Below, in pieces: positions 25,145 through 33,154 of a stretch of DNA of 50,439 nucleotides (position 1 is the first letter of the stretch; each line of letters starts with the position of its first letter). The stretch spans positions 1 through 50,439 of the forward strand of contig JANXVZ010000012.1 of NCBI GenBank assembly GCA_025351405.1, in the 5' to 3' direction. The stretch is from Sphingomonadales bacterium. GTDB taxonomy: Bacteria > Pseudomonadota > Alphaproteobacteria > Sphingomonadales > Sphingomonadaceae. The notes under the pieces were generated by a model, which had not been told where the DNA came from, searched no databases, and worked only from the letters and a program-made list of their open reading frames with translations. Made by a program: the position numbers and the translations under genes.

Positions 25145-25621
25145 TCAGGCGCCTTCATAGGCGGCCTCGAGGGCAGCGATATCGAGCTTCACCATCCCCA
25201 TCAGCGCCTGCATCATGCGGCCGACCTGCTCGCGGCTGCCGGCGCGCTGCATGGTCCCCAACGCTGCCGGGACAAGCTGCCACGACACGCCATAGCGATC
25301 CTTGAGCCAGCCGCACTGCACCGGCTTGCCGCCATCGGCGACGAGGCTGTCCCAGATATGGTCGAGCTCGGCCTGGTCGGCGCAATCGGCCGACAGCGAG
25401 ATGGCCTGGGTGAACGGAAACTGCGGCCCGCCGTTCAACGCCTGGAACGGTTGTCCCCGCAGCGTGAACTCCACCATCATCGCCGTGCCGGCCGGAAATG
25501 GCATATTTTCGCCATAACGGCTGACGGTGCCGACCGATGATCCGGAAAAAATGCCGGCATAATAATGTGCCGCCGTCTCGGCGTCGCCGTTGCACCACAG
25601 GCAGGGTTTGATAGCGTTCAT
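25145..25621 (-). CDS. VOC family protein, PhnB-like
   Basis: The 158-residue product is the PhnB or 3-demethylubiquinone-methyltransferase-like branch of the VOC superfamily: KPCLWCNGDAETAAHYYAGIF, then VEFTLRGQPFQALNGGPQFPFTQAISL, and DRYGVSWQLVP. The methyltransferase name of the branch is historic; no enzyme activity is implied. ATG 25621 is preceded by GGGGAG. An upstream in-frame extension in this strand lacks the VOC pattern. It is the first gene of a pair with the SRPBCC protein and is divergent from metZ. Confidence 0.85.
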   Translation of the reverse strand: MNAIKPCLWCNGDAETAAHYYAGIFSGSSVGTVSRYGENMPFPAGTAMMVEFTLRGQPFQALNGGPQFPFTQAISLSADCADQAELDHIWDSLVADGGKPVQCGWLKDRYGVSWQLVPAALGTMQRAGSREQVGRMMQALMGMVKLDIAALEAAYEGA

Positions 25622-25723
25622 GTCTCCGACTCCCCGGTCAATGCGTTGATGGTCGTCCCTTTGCCCCCGGTTGGAAAGCGGTTTGGATTGCGTGCCTCCC
25701 GGTGCGCGGCTATCCCCGCAGCC

Positions 25724-26932
25724 ATGAAACGATTTACCGGCCAGGATCGCAGCATCACCGACAAATGGCGGCCCGCCACGCTCGCCGTGCGTGGCGGCAC
25801 GGTGCGCACCGACATCGGCGAAACGTCCGAGGCGATCTTCATGACCTCGGGCTATGCCTATGACAATGCGGAGGAAGCGGCGGCGCGGTTCCGCGGCGAG
25901 CGCCCCGGCATGACCTATTCGCGGTTGCAAAACCCCACCGTGGAAATGCTCGAAAAGCGGCTGGCGCTGCTTGAGGGTGCCGATGCGGCGCGCGCCACCG
26001 CCACCGGCATGGCGGCGATGACGGCTGCGTTGATGTGCCAATTGTCAGCCGGTGACCATCTCGTCGCCGGGCGAGCGCTGTTCGGATCATGCCGGGTGCT
26101 CGTCGATACCATCCTGCCGCGTTTCGGTATCGAGACAACGACGGTCGATGCGCGCGATCCCGACGCATGGGCCAAGGCGCGAAAGCCCAACACCAAGGTG
26201 TTTTTCCTTGAAACCCCGTCGAATCCCGGGCTCGAAATCTCCGACATCCGCGCTATTTCGGACATCGGCCATGATGCCGGGGCGTGCGTGGTGGTGGACA
26301 ATGCCTTTGCCTCGCCGATCGTCCAGCGCCCGATGGACCTTGGCGCCGACGTCGTCGCCTATAGCGCAACCAAGCTGTTGGACGGGCAGGGCCGGGTGCT
26401 GGCCGGCGCTGTCCTCGCCGACGAAAAATGGATGAACGACATCTATCTGGCATTCACCCGCCACACCGGGCCCAACTTGTCGCCTTTCAATGCTTGGGTT
26501 GTGCTCAAGTCGCTGGAAACGTTGGATCTGCGCGTTCGACGTAGCTGCGAAAACGCGCTCAAGGTGGCAAGCTTTCTTGAAATGCGGGTGCCGAAACTGC
26601 TTTATCCCGGCCTCGCTTCGCACCCCCAGCATGCGTTGGCGATGCAGCAGATGGCGGCCGGCGGCACCATCATCGCGCTGTTTCTTGATGGTGGCCGGCC
26701 GCAGGCCCATGCGCTGCTGGACGGTTTGGAATTGATCGACATTTCCAACAACCTTGGCGATTCGCGGTCGCTGATGACGCATCCGGCGTCGACCACCCAC
26801 GCCAGCGTGACGCCGGAGGTGCGCGCCAGCATGGGGATCACCGAGGGGATGTTGCGGCTGTCGATCGGTCTTGAAGACCCGGCGGATGTCATCGACGATC
26901 TCGACCAGGCGCTGGCAAAGGCCGGGTTATAG
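25724..26932 (+). CDS. metZ: O-succinylhomoserine sulfhydrylase
   Basis: The 402-residue product is a PLP-dependent Cys/Met metabolism enzyme. It has the phosphate-binding region MTYSRLQNPTVEMLEKRLALLEGA, ATATGMAAM, the aspartate of VVVDNAFASP and the Schiff-base lysine K217 in YSATKLLDGQGR, and ends with LRLSIGLEDPADVIDDL. It makes homocysteine from O-succinylhomoserine and sulfide. The GR after the lysine motif fits MetZ better than cystathionine gamma-synthase. The ATG has no clear Shine-Dalgarno. I looked in the 102-bp upstream gap for SAM-II or other methionine riboswitch motifs and saw none. apaG follows after 2 bp. Confidence 0.9.
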   Translation: MKRFTGQDRSITDKWRPATLAVRGGTVRTDIGETSEAIFMTSGYAYDNAEEAAARFRGERPGMTYSRLQNPTVEMLEKRLALLEGADAARATATGMAAMTAALMCQLSAGDHLVAGRALFGSCRVLVDTILPRFGIETTTVDARDPDAWAKARKPNTKVFFLETPSNPGLEISDIRAISDIGHDAGACVVVDNAFASPIVQRPMDLGADVVAYSATKLLDGQGRVLAGAVLADEKWMNDIYLAFTRHTGPNLSPFNAWVVLKSLETLDLRVRRSCENALKVASFLEMRVPKLLYPGLASHPQHALAMQQMAAGGTIIALFLDGGRPQAHALLDGLELIDISNNLGDSRSLMTHPASTTHASVTPEVRASMGITEGMLRLSIGLEDPADVIDDLDQALAKAGL

Positions 26933-26934
26933 CC

Positions 26935-27345
26935 ATGCCGATGCGCGCCTTTTTTCCCTACGCCGCGACCACCGACGGCATCACGGTGCGCGTCGCGCCG
27001 CGTTTCCTGCCCGAACAGTCGGACCCGGAGGCACCGCGTTTCGTGTGGAGCTATCACGTTCGCATCGAAAACCATGGCGACCAGAGCGTCCAGTTGTTCG
27101 CCCGCCACTGGATCATCACCGACGCCGATGGCCATATCGAGGAAATCGAAGGCGAGGGCGTCGTTGGCGACCAGCCGTTCATCGCCCCGGGGGGCGCCTA
27201 TGATTATGTGTCGGGTTGCCCGCTGCCGACACCGTCCGGCACCATGCACGGCAGCTATGCGATGGAACGCGACGGCGAAGTCTTCGACGTCGAAATACCG
27301 GCATTTGCGCTCGAGCATCCGACGTTGAAGCCGAGCTTGAATTGA
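26935..27345 (+). CDS. apaG: ApaG domain protein
   Basis: The 136-residue product is a full ApaG: ITVRVAPRFLPEQSDPE, FVWSYHVRIENHGDQSVQLFARHWIITDADG, then VVGDQPFIAPGGAYDYVSGCPLPTPSGTMHGSY. ApaG has an immunoglobulin-like fold; it is associated with Co/Mg homeostasis in Salmonella, but its molecular role is unclear. It begins two bases after metZ and overlaps the LysR start by 4 bases (TTGA), so metZ-apaG-lysR form one unit. A second ATG two codons in is also possible. Confidence 0.95.
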   Translation: MPMRAFFPYAATTDGITVRVAPRFLPEQSDPEAPRFVWSYHVRIENHGDQSVQLFARHWIITDADGHIEEIEGEGVVGDQPFIAPGGAYDYVSGCPLPTPSGTMHGSYAMERDGEVFDVEIPAFALEHPTLKPSLN

Positions 27346-28133
27346 AACGTACCCATCTGCCCCTGAACGCATTGCGGGTGTTCGACGCCGCCGCCCGGCA
27401 TCTGTCGTTCACCAAGGCGGCCGACGAACTCGCCGTCACGCCGGCAGCTGTCGGCCAGCAGATCCGGGCGCTCGAAGACACCCTTGGCGTCGTGCTGTTC
27501 AAGCGCATGACCCGCAACCTCGAATTGACGCCCGAGGCAGAACGCAGCCTGCCCGCACTGCGCGCCGGCTTCCTGCAATTCGAGGAATCGGTGCGGGTGT
27601 TGCAGGATGGCCAGTCGTCGAAGGTGCTCACGATCGCCGCGACGCGCGATTTCACGGCGAAATGGCTGGCCGCACGGCTGGCACGCTATGGCGAGCTGCA
27701 CCCCGATGTCCGCTTCGTCATCACCGCGATCGATGGTCCTGTCGATTTTACCCAGGCCAATCTCGACCTCGCCATCGTCTATGGCGGGGAGCCGGGCGAT
27801 GAAGGCATCCACGGCAAGACGCTGGCGGTCGAAACACTGCTGACGGTGCGGGCCCCCGGCGCGTCCCCCGACCTGCCGCGCATCGCCTATCCCGGCGATC
27901 CGGAAGCACCCGGTTTGACGGTCAGTGACGCCGGCCTTGCCATCGACAGCGCCGCTGCCGGGCTGGGGGTTGCGCGCGTGCCGGCAACGCTGGTCGCTGC
28001 CGACATCGCTGCGGGCAGGGTCGTGCAGACGGGTGGACCGGTACCGACGAGCCAGGCGTTCTGGTTGGTTGCACCGACCCCGCAATGGCGCCAGGCCAAG
28101 GTGCGGGCGATGGTCGAGTTCCTGCTGGCTTGA
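27342..28133 (+). CDS. LysR-family transcriptional regulator (GcvA-like), short
   Basis: The 263-residue product has the GcvA-type N-terminal winged HTH: LPLNALRVFDAAARHLSFTKAADELAVTPAAVGQQIRALED, then an effector domain beginning LTIAATRDFTAKWLAARLARY. It is about 30-40 residues shorter than most LysR proteins, mainly in the second lobe, around the sensor region after VRAPGASPDLPRI. The start is TTG 27342, which overlaps the apaG stop; no ATG lies between it and the HTH. Regulation of the metZ operon is plausible by context only. Confidence 0.82.
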   Translation: MKRTHLPLNALRVFDAAARHLSFTKAADELAVTPAAVGQQIRALEDTLGVVLFKRMTRNLELTPEAERSLPALRAGFLQFEESVRVLQDGQSSKVLTIAATRDFTAKWLAARLARYGELHPDVRFVITAIDGPVDFTQANLDLAIVYGGEPGDEGIHGKTLAVETLLTVRAPGASPDLPRIAYPGDPEAPGLTVSDAGLAIDSAAAGLGVARVPATLVAADIAAGRVVQTGGPVPTSQAFWLVAPTPQWRQAKVRAMVEFLLA

Positions 28134-28213
28134 CACCGCGGCGTGATTGGCAGCGATAGCCGCGGCCGTTACGCCCCGTTCCCTTGTGCGTCGCACCATG
28201 CTAACCGGCGCCC

Positions 28214-30094
28214 ATGCTGACTCTCAACGCCGTTACTGTCCGCCTCGGCGGCCGGACCATCCTCGACCGTGCCACCGCGACCCTGCCGCCCCGGGGCCGC
28301 ATCGGTCTCATCGGCCGCAATGGTGCGGGGAAATCGACCCTGATGAAGGTCATCGCCGGCACTCTCGATCCCGATGGCGGCGGCGTCGAAATGCCCAAAT
28401 CGGCCAAGCTGGGGTATGTTGCGCAGGAGGCACCGGCGGGCAAGGGCACGCCGTTCGAAACCGTGCTCAAGGCCGATGTTGAACGCGCCGCGCTGATCGC
28501 CGAGGAGGATAGCCACCCGGACCCCCATCGCATCGCCGAAATTCACGAGCGGCTGGTCGCCATCGACGCCCATACCGCCCCGGCGCGCGCCTCGCGCATC
28601 CTCGTCGGGCTTGGGTTCGACGAGGCCGCGCAGCACCGGCCGCTCGACAGCTATTCGGGCGGCTGGCGGATGCGCGTTGCGCTGGCGGCGTTGCTGTTCT
28701 CGCAACCCGACCTGCTGCTGCTCGACGAGCCTTCGAACCATCTCGACCTCGAAGCAACGATGTGGCTGGAAAACTTCCTCAAATCCTATCGCGCCACCAT
28801 CGTTGTCATCAGTCACGAACGCGACCTGCTCAACAACGTCGTCGACCATATCCTCCATCTCGAAGCCGGCAAGATTACGCTTTATCCGGGCGGCTATGAC
28901 GATTTCGAGCGCCAACGCGCCGAACGCCTGGCGCAGATGGCGTCGGCGCGCGAGGCGCAGGCCGCCCAGCGCGCCAAGCTGCAGGATTATATCGCGAGGA
29001 ACGGCGCGCGTGCCTCGACCGCCAAACAGGCGCAATCGCGGCAAAAGGCGCTGGCGCGGATGCAGCCGATCGCCGAGGCGGTCACCGATCCGACCCTGGT
29101 GTTCAACTTCCCGTCGCCGCCGCCGTTGAAGCCGCCGCTGGTGCAGATCGACGAAGCCTCGGTTGGCTATGACGGCAAGCCCGTTCTCCAGCACATCGAC
29201 CTCAGGCTCGATCCGGACGACCGGCTGGCGCTGTTGGGGCGCAACGGCAACGGCAAGACGACGCTGGCGCGGCTGCTGTCGGGCCAATTGAAGGCGATGG
29301 ACGGCCATATCGCCGTGCCGGGCAAGCTGCGCGTCGGCTATTTCACCCAGTACCAGGTCGAGGAACTCGATGTCGACGACAGCCCGCTGGAACACATGAC
29401 CCGGCTGATGCGCGGCGCCAACCCGTCGCAGGTGCGGGCGCAACTCGGGCGCTTCGGCTTTTCGGGGGGCATGGCGGAACAGAAGGTCGGCAAGATGTCA
29501 GGCGGCGAAAAGGCCCGGCTGGCGCTGGCGTTGATCACCCGCGATGCGCCGCACCTGCTCATCCTCGATGAGCCGACCAACCATCTCGACGTCGATACCC
29601 GCGAGGCGCTGGTGCAGGCGCTCAACGATTACGACGGCGCCGTCGTCGTCGTCAGCCACGATCGCCACATGATCGAGGCCAGCGCCGACCGGCTGGTGCT
29701 CGTCGATGCCGGCCGCGCCGTCGAATTCAACGGCAGCCTCGAGGATTATACCGACAGCATTTTGGGCAAGGGCGATGCAAAGCCCGAAGGCAGCAAAGGC
29801 GCGCCCAGAGGCAACAAGAAGGACGAACGCAAAGCCGCTGCCACGGCGCGCGAGGCTCAGGGCGCGCAACGCAAGGCCATCAAGGACGCCGAAGCCGAAA
29901 CCGCTCGCCTCACCGCCCGGCGTGCCGAAATCGACCGCGCACTGTTCGACCCGTCCGCGGCGACCGCAGCGGATGCAAAGCTTACGGCAGGCGACCTGAT
30001 GCGCCTGCGCGGCGAAACCGAACGCGCACTGGCAGCGAGTGAAGCCCGATGGTTGCTGGCAAGCGAAGCGCTGGAGGGTGCGTCGCAGGGTTAG
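28214..30094 (+). CDS. ABC-F family ATP-binding protein (Uup/YheS-like)
   Basis: The 626-residue soluble product carries two ABC domains without membrane segments: Walker A GRNGAGKST (about residue 35) and GRNGNGKTT (about 343), signatures YSGGWRMRVAL and MSGGEKARLAL, and Walker B DLLLLDEPSNHLDLE and LLILDEPTNHLDVD. A charged interdomain linker and a C-terminal coiled coil (KDERKAAATAREAQGAQRK...) follow the YheS/Uup pattern. ABC-F proteins bind the ribosomal E site and relieve stalled translation or confer resistance. The substrate is the ribosome by family knowledge. The ribosome-binding site is weak. Confidence 0.93.
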   Translation: MLTLNAVTVRLGGRTILDRATATLPPRGRIGLIGRNGAGKSTLMKVIAGTLDPDGGGVEMPKSAKLGYVAQEAPAGKGTPFETVLKADVERAALIAEEDSHPDPHRIAEIHERLVAIDAHTAPARASRILVGLGFDEAAQHRPLDSYSGGWRMRVALAALLFSQPDLLLLDEPSNHLDLEATMWLENFLKSYRATIVVISHERDLLNNVVDHILHLEAGKITLYPGGYDDFERQRAERLAQMASAREAQAAQRAKLQDYIARNGARASTAKQAQSRQKALARMQPIAEAVTDPTLVFNFPSPPPLKPPLVQIDEASVGYDGKPVLQHIDLRLDPDDRLALLGRNGNGKTTLARLLSGQLKAMDGHIAVPGKLRVGYFTQYQVEELDVDDSPLEHMTRLMRGANPSQVRAQLGRFGFSGGMAEQKVGKMSGGEKARLALALITRDAPHLLILDEPTNHLDVDTREALVQALNDYDGAVVVVSHDRHMIEASADRLVLVDAGRAVEFNGSLEDYTDSILGKGDAKPEGSKGAPRGNKKDERKAAATAREAQGAQRKAIKDAEAETARLTARRAEIDRALFDPSAATAADAKLTAGDLMRLRGETERALAASEARWLLASEALEGASQG

Positions 30095-30178
30095 TTTGGG
30101 ATATTCGGGCCCGCGCAGGCTTGCCGCTCTAAGCCGCCGCGTCTACCCCAGGCATGGGGGCCATCGCGCGGGGGTTGA

Positions 30179-33154
30179 ATGACATTCTTGCTGCTCATCG
30201 TCGCTGTGGCGGCGATTGTCGACCTGCACCAGCGGTTGCGCCGGCTTGGCGAAGCGGCCCGGGACGACCGTTTGCGGCTCGATTGGGCCGAGCAGCGGCT
30301 GCAATTGCTCGAACGCGTGGACAGGCGCGTTGGTATCACGCCGGAAAGCGCCACCTCCCCGGCGGCCGATGCGGAGCCCGTTACCGCGCCGGCGCCGCGA
30401 CCGACCCCATGGGACACGCCGCCGCCGTTTCCCGATACCATCGTGTCGTCGCCCGGACGCCAGGCATCGCCCGAGCTGCCAGAGCTGCCGGAGCCTTTGG
30501 AGTCGTTGGCGCCGGACGTCGGGCCCGAGCCGGACCTCGTACCTGTGCAGCCCTCGCGCGCCTGGTCCTTCGAACAATTGTTCGGCGAGCAATTGCCGGT
30601 GTGGGGGGGCGGCATTGCGCTGGCGCTCGCCGGCTTCTTCCTGGTCAAATATTCGATCGACATCGGCCTGATCACCCCGGCCGTTCGCATCCTTCTCGGT
30701 GTCGTTTTCGGCATCGTCCTGATCGCTGCGGCCGAAGTGGCGCGGCGGTGGTCCAAGACAGCGGCCGACCCGCGTATCGGCCAGGCCCTGGCGGGAAGCG
30801 GTGTCGCGGTGCTTTATGCCGTCAGCTTCGTGGCGACGCGGCTGTATGAACTGGTGCCGCCGTCGGTGGGCTTTGCCGGCATGGCGGCGACCACCGTCAT
30901 TGCACTGGTGCTGGCGCTCCGCCATGGCCCGGCCACGGCGCTTCTGGGGCTTTTGGGTGGCTTTGCGACGCCGGCTTTGGTGGCGTCGGGCGAAGGCAGT
31001 GTCCCGGTGCTGCTCGGCTATCTGTTGCTGACGGTTGCGGGGTTGCTCGGGCTGGCGGGCCGGCAGGGCTGGCGCTGGCTAGCGGCGCTGGCATTGCTGG
31101 GGGGTTTTGGCTGGGGCGCGCTGCTGCTGTTCGGGCACATGGCGACGGCTGACCTGCGGCTGACCGGGTTGTTCCTCGCCGGGCTGGCGCTGGCAGCGGT
31201 GTGGTCCGATAGTCGCAATGGCGATGCGGCCGGGGGTTTCCCGCCGCGCTGGCTGGTGTCCGGCGCGTCGATGGCGTTGGCTTTCGTGCAACTGGCCTTT
31301 GTCGTCGGCAAGGGCGGCTTCGGCCCGCTCGAATGGGGACTTTACGGACTGTTGGGCGCAGCCACGCTTGTTATCGGCATCCGCGATTCGCGCTACCGTC
31401 GCATGCCGCTCATCGGCTTTGCCATCGGGATGGTGACCCTGTTGGTCTGGCCGGCGCCGCTGACCAATTTTGCCGCCGTTGCCGTGTTGGCGACGCTGCT
31501 GTTCGGCATTCCATCCTATGCCATGGCGGTGCGCAGCGACGCGCGGGCGTGGATCGTGCTGGCGCTGGCGGCGACTCTCGCACCGGCCGCGATCGCCTAT
31601 GTGCGACTGCCGGACATGCTGGCGCCGGCGCTGTGGGCTGGCGTCGCGCTGGTGGCGATGGCGGCGCCGGCGTGGCTGGCATGGCGCGCCAACAGCAAGG
31701 GCGGGACGCTGGCGCTGTTCGGTGGCACGGCGGTGACGGCTCTGCTGGCGGGCTTTGCGCTGGCGATGACGGTGCCGGATATCGGCCTGCCGCTGTGCTA
31801 TGCCGGGTTGGCGCTGTTCATCGCGGTGTTGGCACAACCGGCGCGGGATCCACGGTTCGGCTGGCTGGCATTCGGTCCCGTGGCGGCTGCATTGACCGCG
31901 CTGCTCGTTGCCAATCCAGATCATTCCGAACAGGCGGTACGGATGCTCGGCGTCGACGGCATCGCACCCTTCGACGGCCAGCTGCGCTACGTGCTGCCGG
32001 GGCTGGCGCTGCTCGGCGCATCCGCTGCCGATCCAGCCGCTGATCGCCGTCGCATCTTCGCAGGGCTCGGCACGCTGCTGCTCGCGATCGGCGTCGTCCA
32101 GATGCTTCCTGCCGATTGGCGGCCGCTCGGGCTGGCGGCGCTGGCATTGGTCCTGGGCGAAACGTCGCTGCGCTGGCCGCGCCTGCCGCTGGCCGAAGGC
32201 AGTGCCGGCGTCGCATTCTACACGATGCTATGGATGCTGCCGCCGGTGGCGATGACCGGCCTGGCCATCCTTGGTCATGTCCCGGCGTCGTTGCCTATCC
32301 TCGTCGGCGACCTGCCGACGGTTACCCATGCGTTGCGCTGGCTGGTGCTGCCCGCAGTGCTGCTGCTGGCGCTGGGATGGCGAATTTCGCCGCCGCACTG
32401 GCGCATGCGCGGTGCCGCCGTCGCGGCGTTGCCGTTCGCGGTCGCCGGTTACGTGCTGCTGAGGCAACCTTTCGCCATTGCGACAGCGGCGGACTTCGTG
32501 GCGCGCGGCTTTGCCGAACGCACGCTCATCACCTTGTTGTTGCTCGGCAGCGGCGCGGCGCTCTACGGGTTGGCGCCCCGCGGCGCTGTGTGGCGCTGGT
32601 CGGCGCGGGCCGCCACCGCTGGCGGATTGCTGCGTTTCGCAACGCTCGATCTCATCTTCTACAATCCGCTGGTGGCGCAGAATGTCGGCGACGTGCCGGG
32701 GCTGAACTGGCTGCTGCCGGCGTTCCTTGCGCCGATGCTGGCGGTCGGCTGGTTGTTGCGCAACGAGCCCGACCTCGACCGGCGATTGGGTATCTGCCTT
32801 GAAATCCTGCGCGTGGTTGCCGTCACCGCTTTTGCCTTGTGGAGCGTCCGCCAGATCTTCCACGGCGGGATATTGGCGACCGGTGCCGTCGGAACGTCGG
32901 AATATTATGCCTATTCGCTGGCGGCGATCGTTACTGCGCTGGTTTTGCTGGCATGGGGCGCGCGTCGCGACAACGCCGTCATGCGGGTGGCCTCGCTGGT
33001 GCTGCTGCTCGGCGCGGTCGGCAAGGTGTTCCTGTCGGATGCAGCGGCACTGGAAGGCTTGCTCAGGATCGCGTCGTTCCTGGGTTTGGGCATCAGCCTG
33101 ATCGGGGTCAGCTGGTTTTATACCCGCCATGTCTTTGCCAGGGCCAGCCGTTAG
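30179..33154 (+). CDS. Multi-spanning DUF2339 membrane protein
   Basis: The 991-residue product starts with one hydrophobic helix (MTFLLLIVAVAAIVDLHQRL), a short coiled stretch and a Pro-rich linker, and then WSFEQLFGEQLPVWGGGIALALAGFFLVKYSID, the DUF2339 entry motif, followed by more than 20 hydrophobic segments. The family is found in many Gram-negatives; its function is unknown. GGGGG lies just before the ATG. The stop overlaps the convergent parE stop by four bases, so the two transcripts share 3' ends. Confidence 0.88.
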   Translation: MTFLLLIVAVAAIVDLHQRLRRLGEAARDDRLRLDWAEQRLQLLERVDRRVGITPESATSPAADAEPVTAPAPRPTPWDTPPPFPDTIVSSPGRQASPELPELPEPLESLAPDVGPEPDLVPVQPSRAWSFEQLFGEQLPVWGGGIALALAGFFLVKYSIDIGLITPAVRILLGVVFGIVLIAAAEVARRWSKTAADPRIGQALAGSGVAVLYAVSFVATRLYELVPPSVGFAGMAATTVIALVLALRHGPATALLGLLGGFATPALVASGEGSVPVLLGYLLLTVAGLLGLAGRQGWRWLAALALLGGFGWGALLLFGHMATADLRLTGLFLAGLALAAVWSDSRNGDAAGGFPPRWLVSGASMALAFVQLAFVVGKGGFGPLEWGLYGLLGAATLVIGIRDSRYRRMPLIGFAIGMVTLLVWPAPLTNFAAVAVLATLLFGIPSYAMAVRSDARAWIVLALAATLAPAAIAYVRLPDMLAPALWAGVALVAMAAPAWLAWRANSKGGTLALFGGTAVTALLAGFALAMTVPDIGLPLCYAGLALFIAVLAQPARDPRFGWLAFGPVAAALTALLVANPDHSEQAVRMLGVDGIAPFDGQLRYVLPGLALLGASAADPAADRRRIFAGLGTLLLAIGVVQMLPADWRPLGLAALALVLGETSLRWPRLPLAEGSAGVAFYTMLWMLPPVAMTGLAILGHVPASLPILVGDLPTVTHALRWLVLPAVLLLALGWRISPPHWRMRGAAVAALPFAVAGYVLLRQPFAIATAADFVARGFAERTLITLLLLGSGAALYGLAPRGAVWRWSARAATAGGLLRFATLDLIFYNPLVAQNVGDVPGLNWLLPAFLAPMLAVGWLLRNEPDLDRRLGICLEILRVVAVTAFALWSVRQIFHGGILATGAVGTSEYYAYSLAAIVTALVLLAWGARRDNAVMRVASLVLLLGAVGKVFLSDAAALEGLLRIASFLGLGISLIGVSWFYTRHVFARASR

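Noticed and set aside
25622-25723. Possible SAM riboswitch before metZ
   Set aside because: The 102-bp gap does not show the SAM-II pseudoknot pattern or other riboswitch motifs I know; only ordinary GC-rich sequence.
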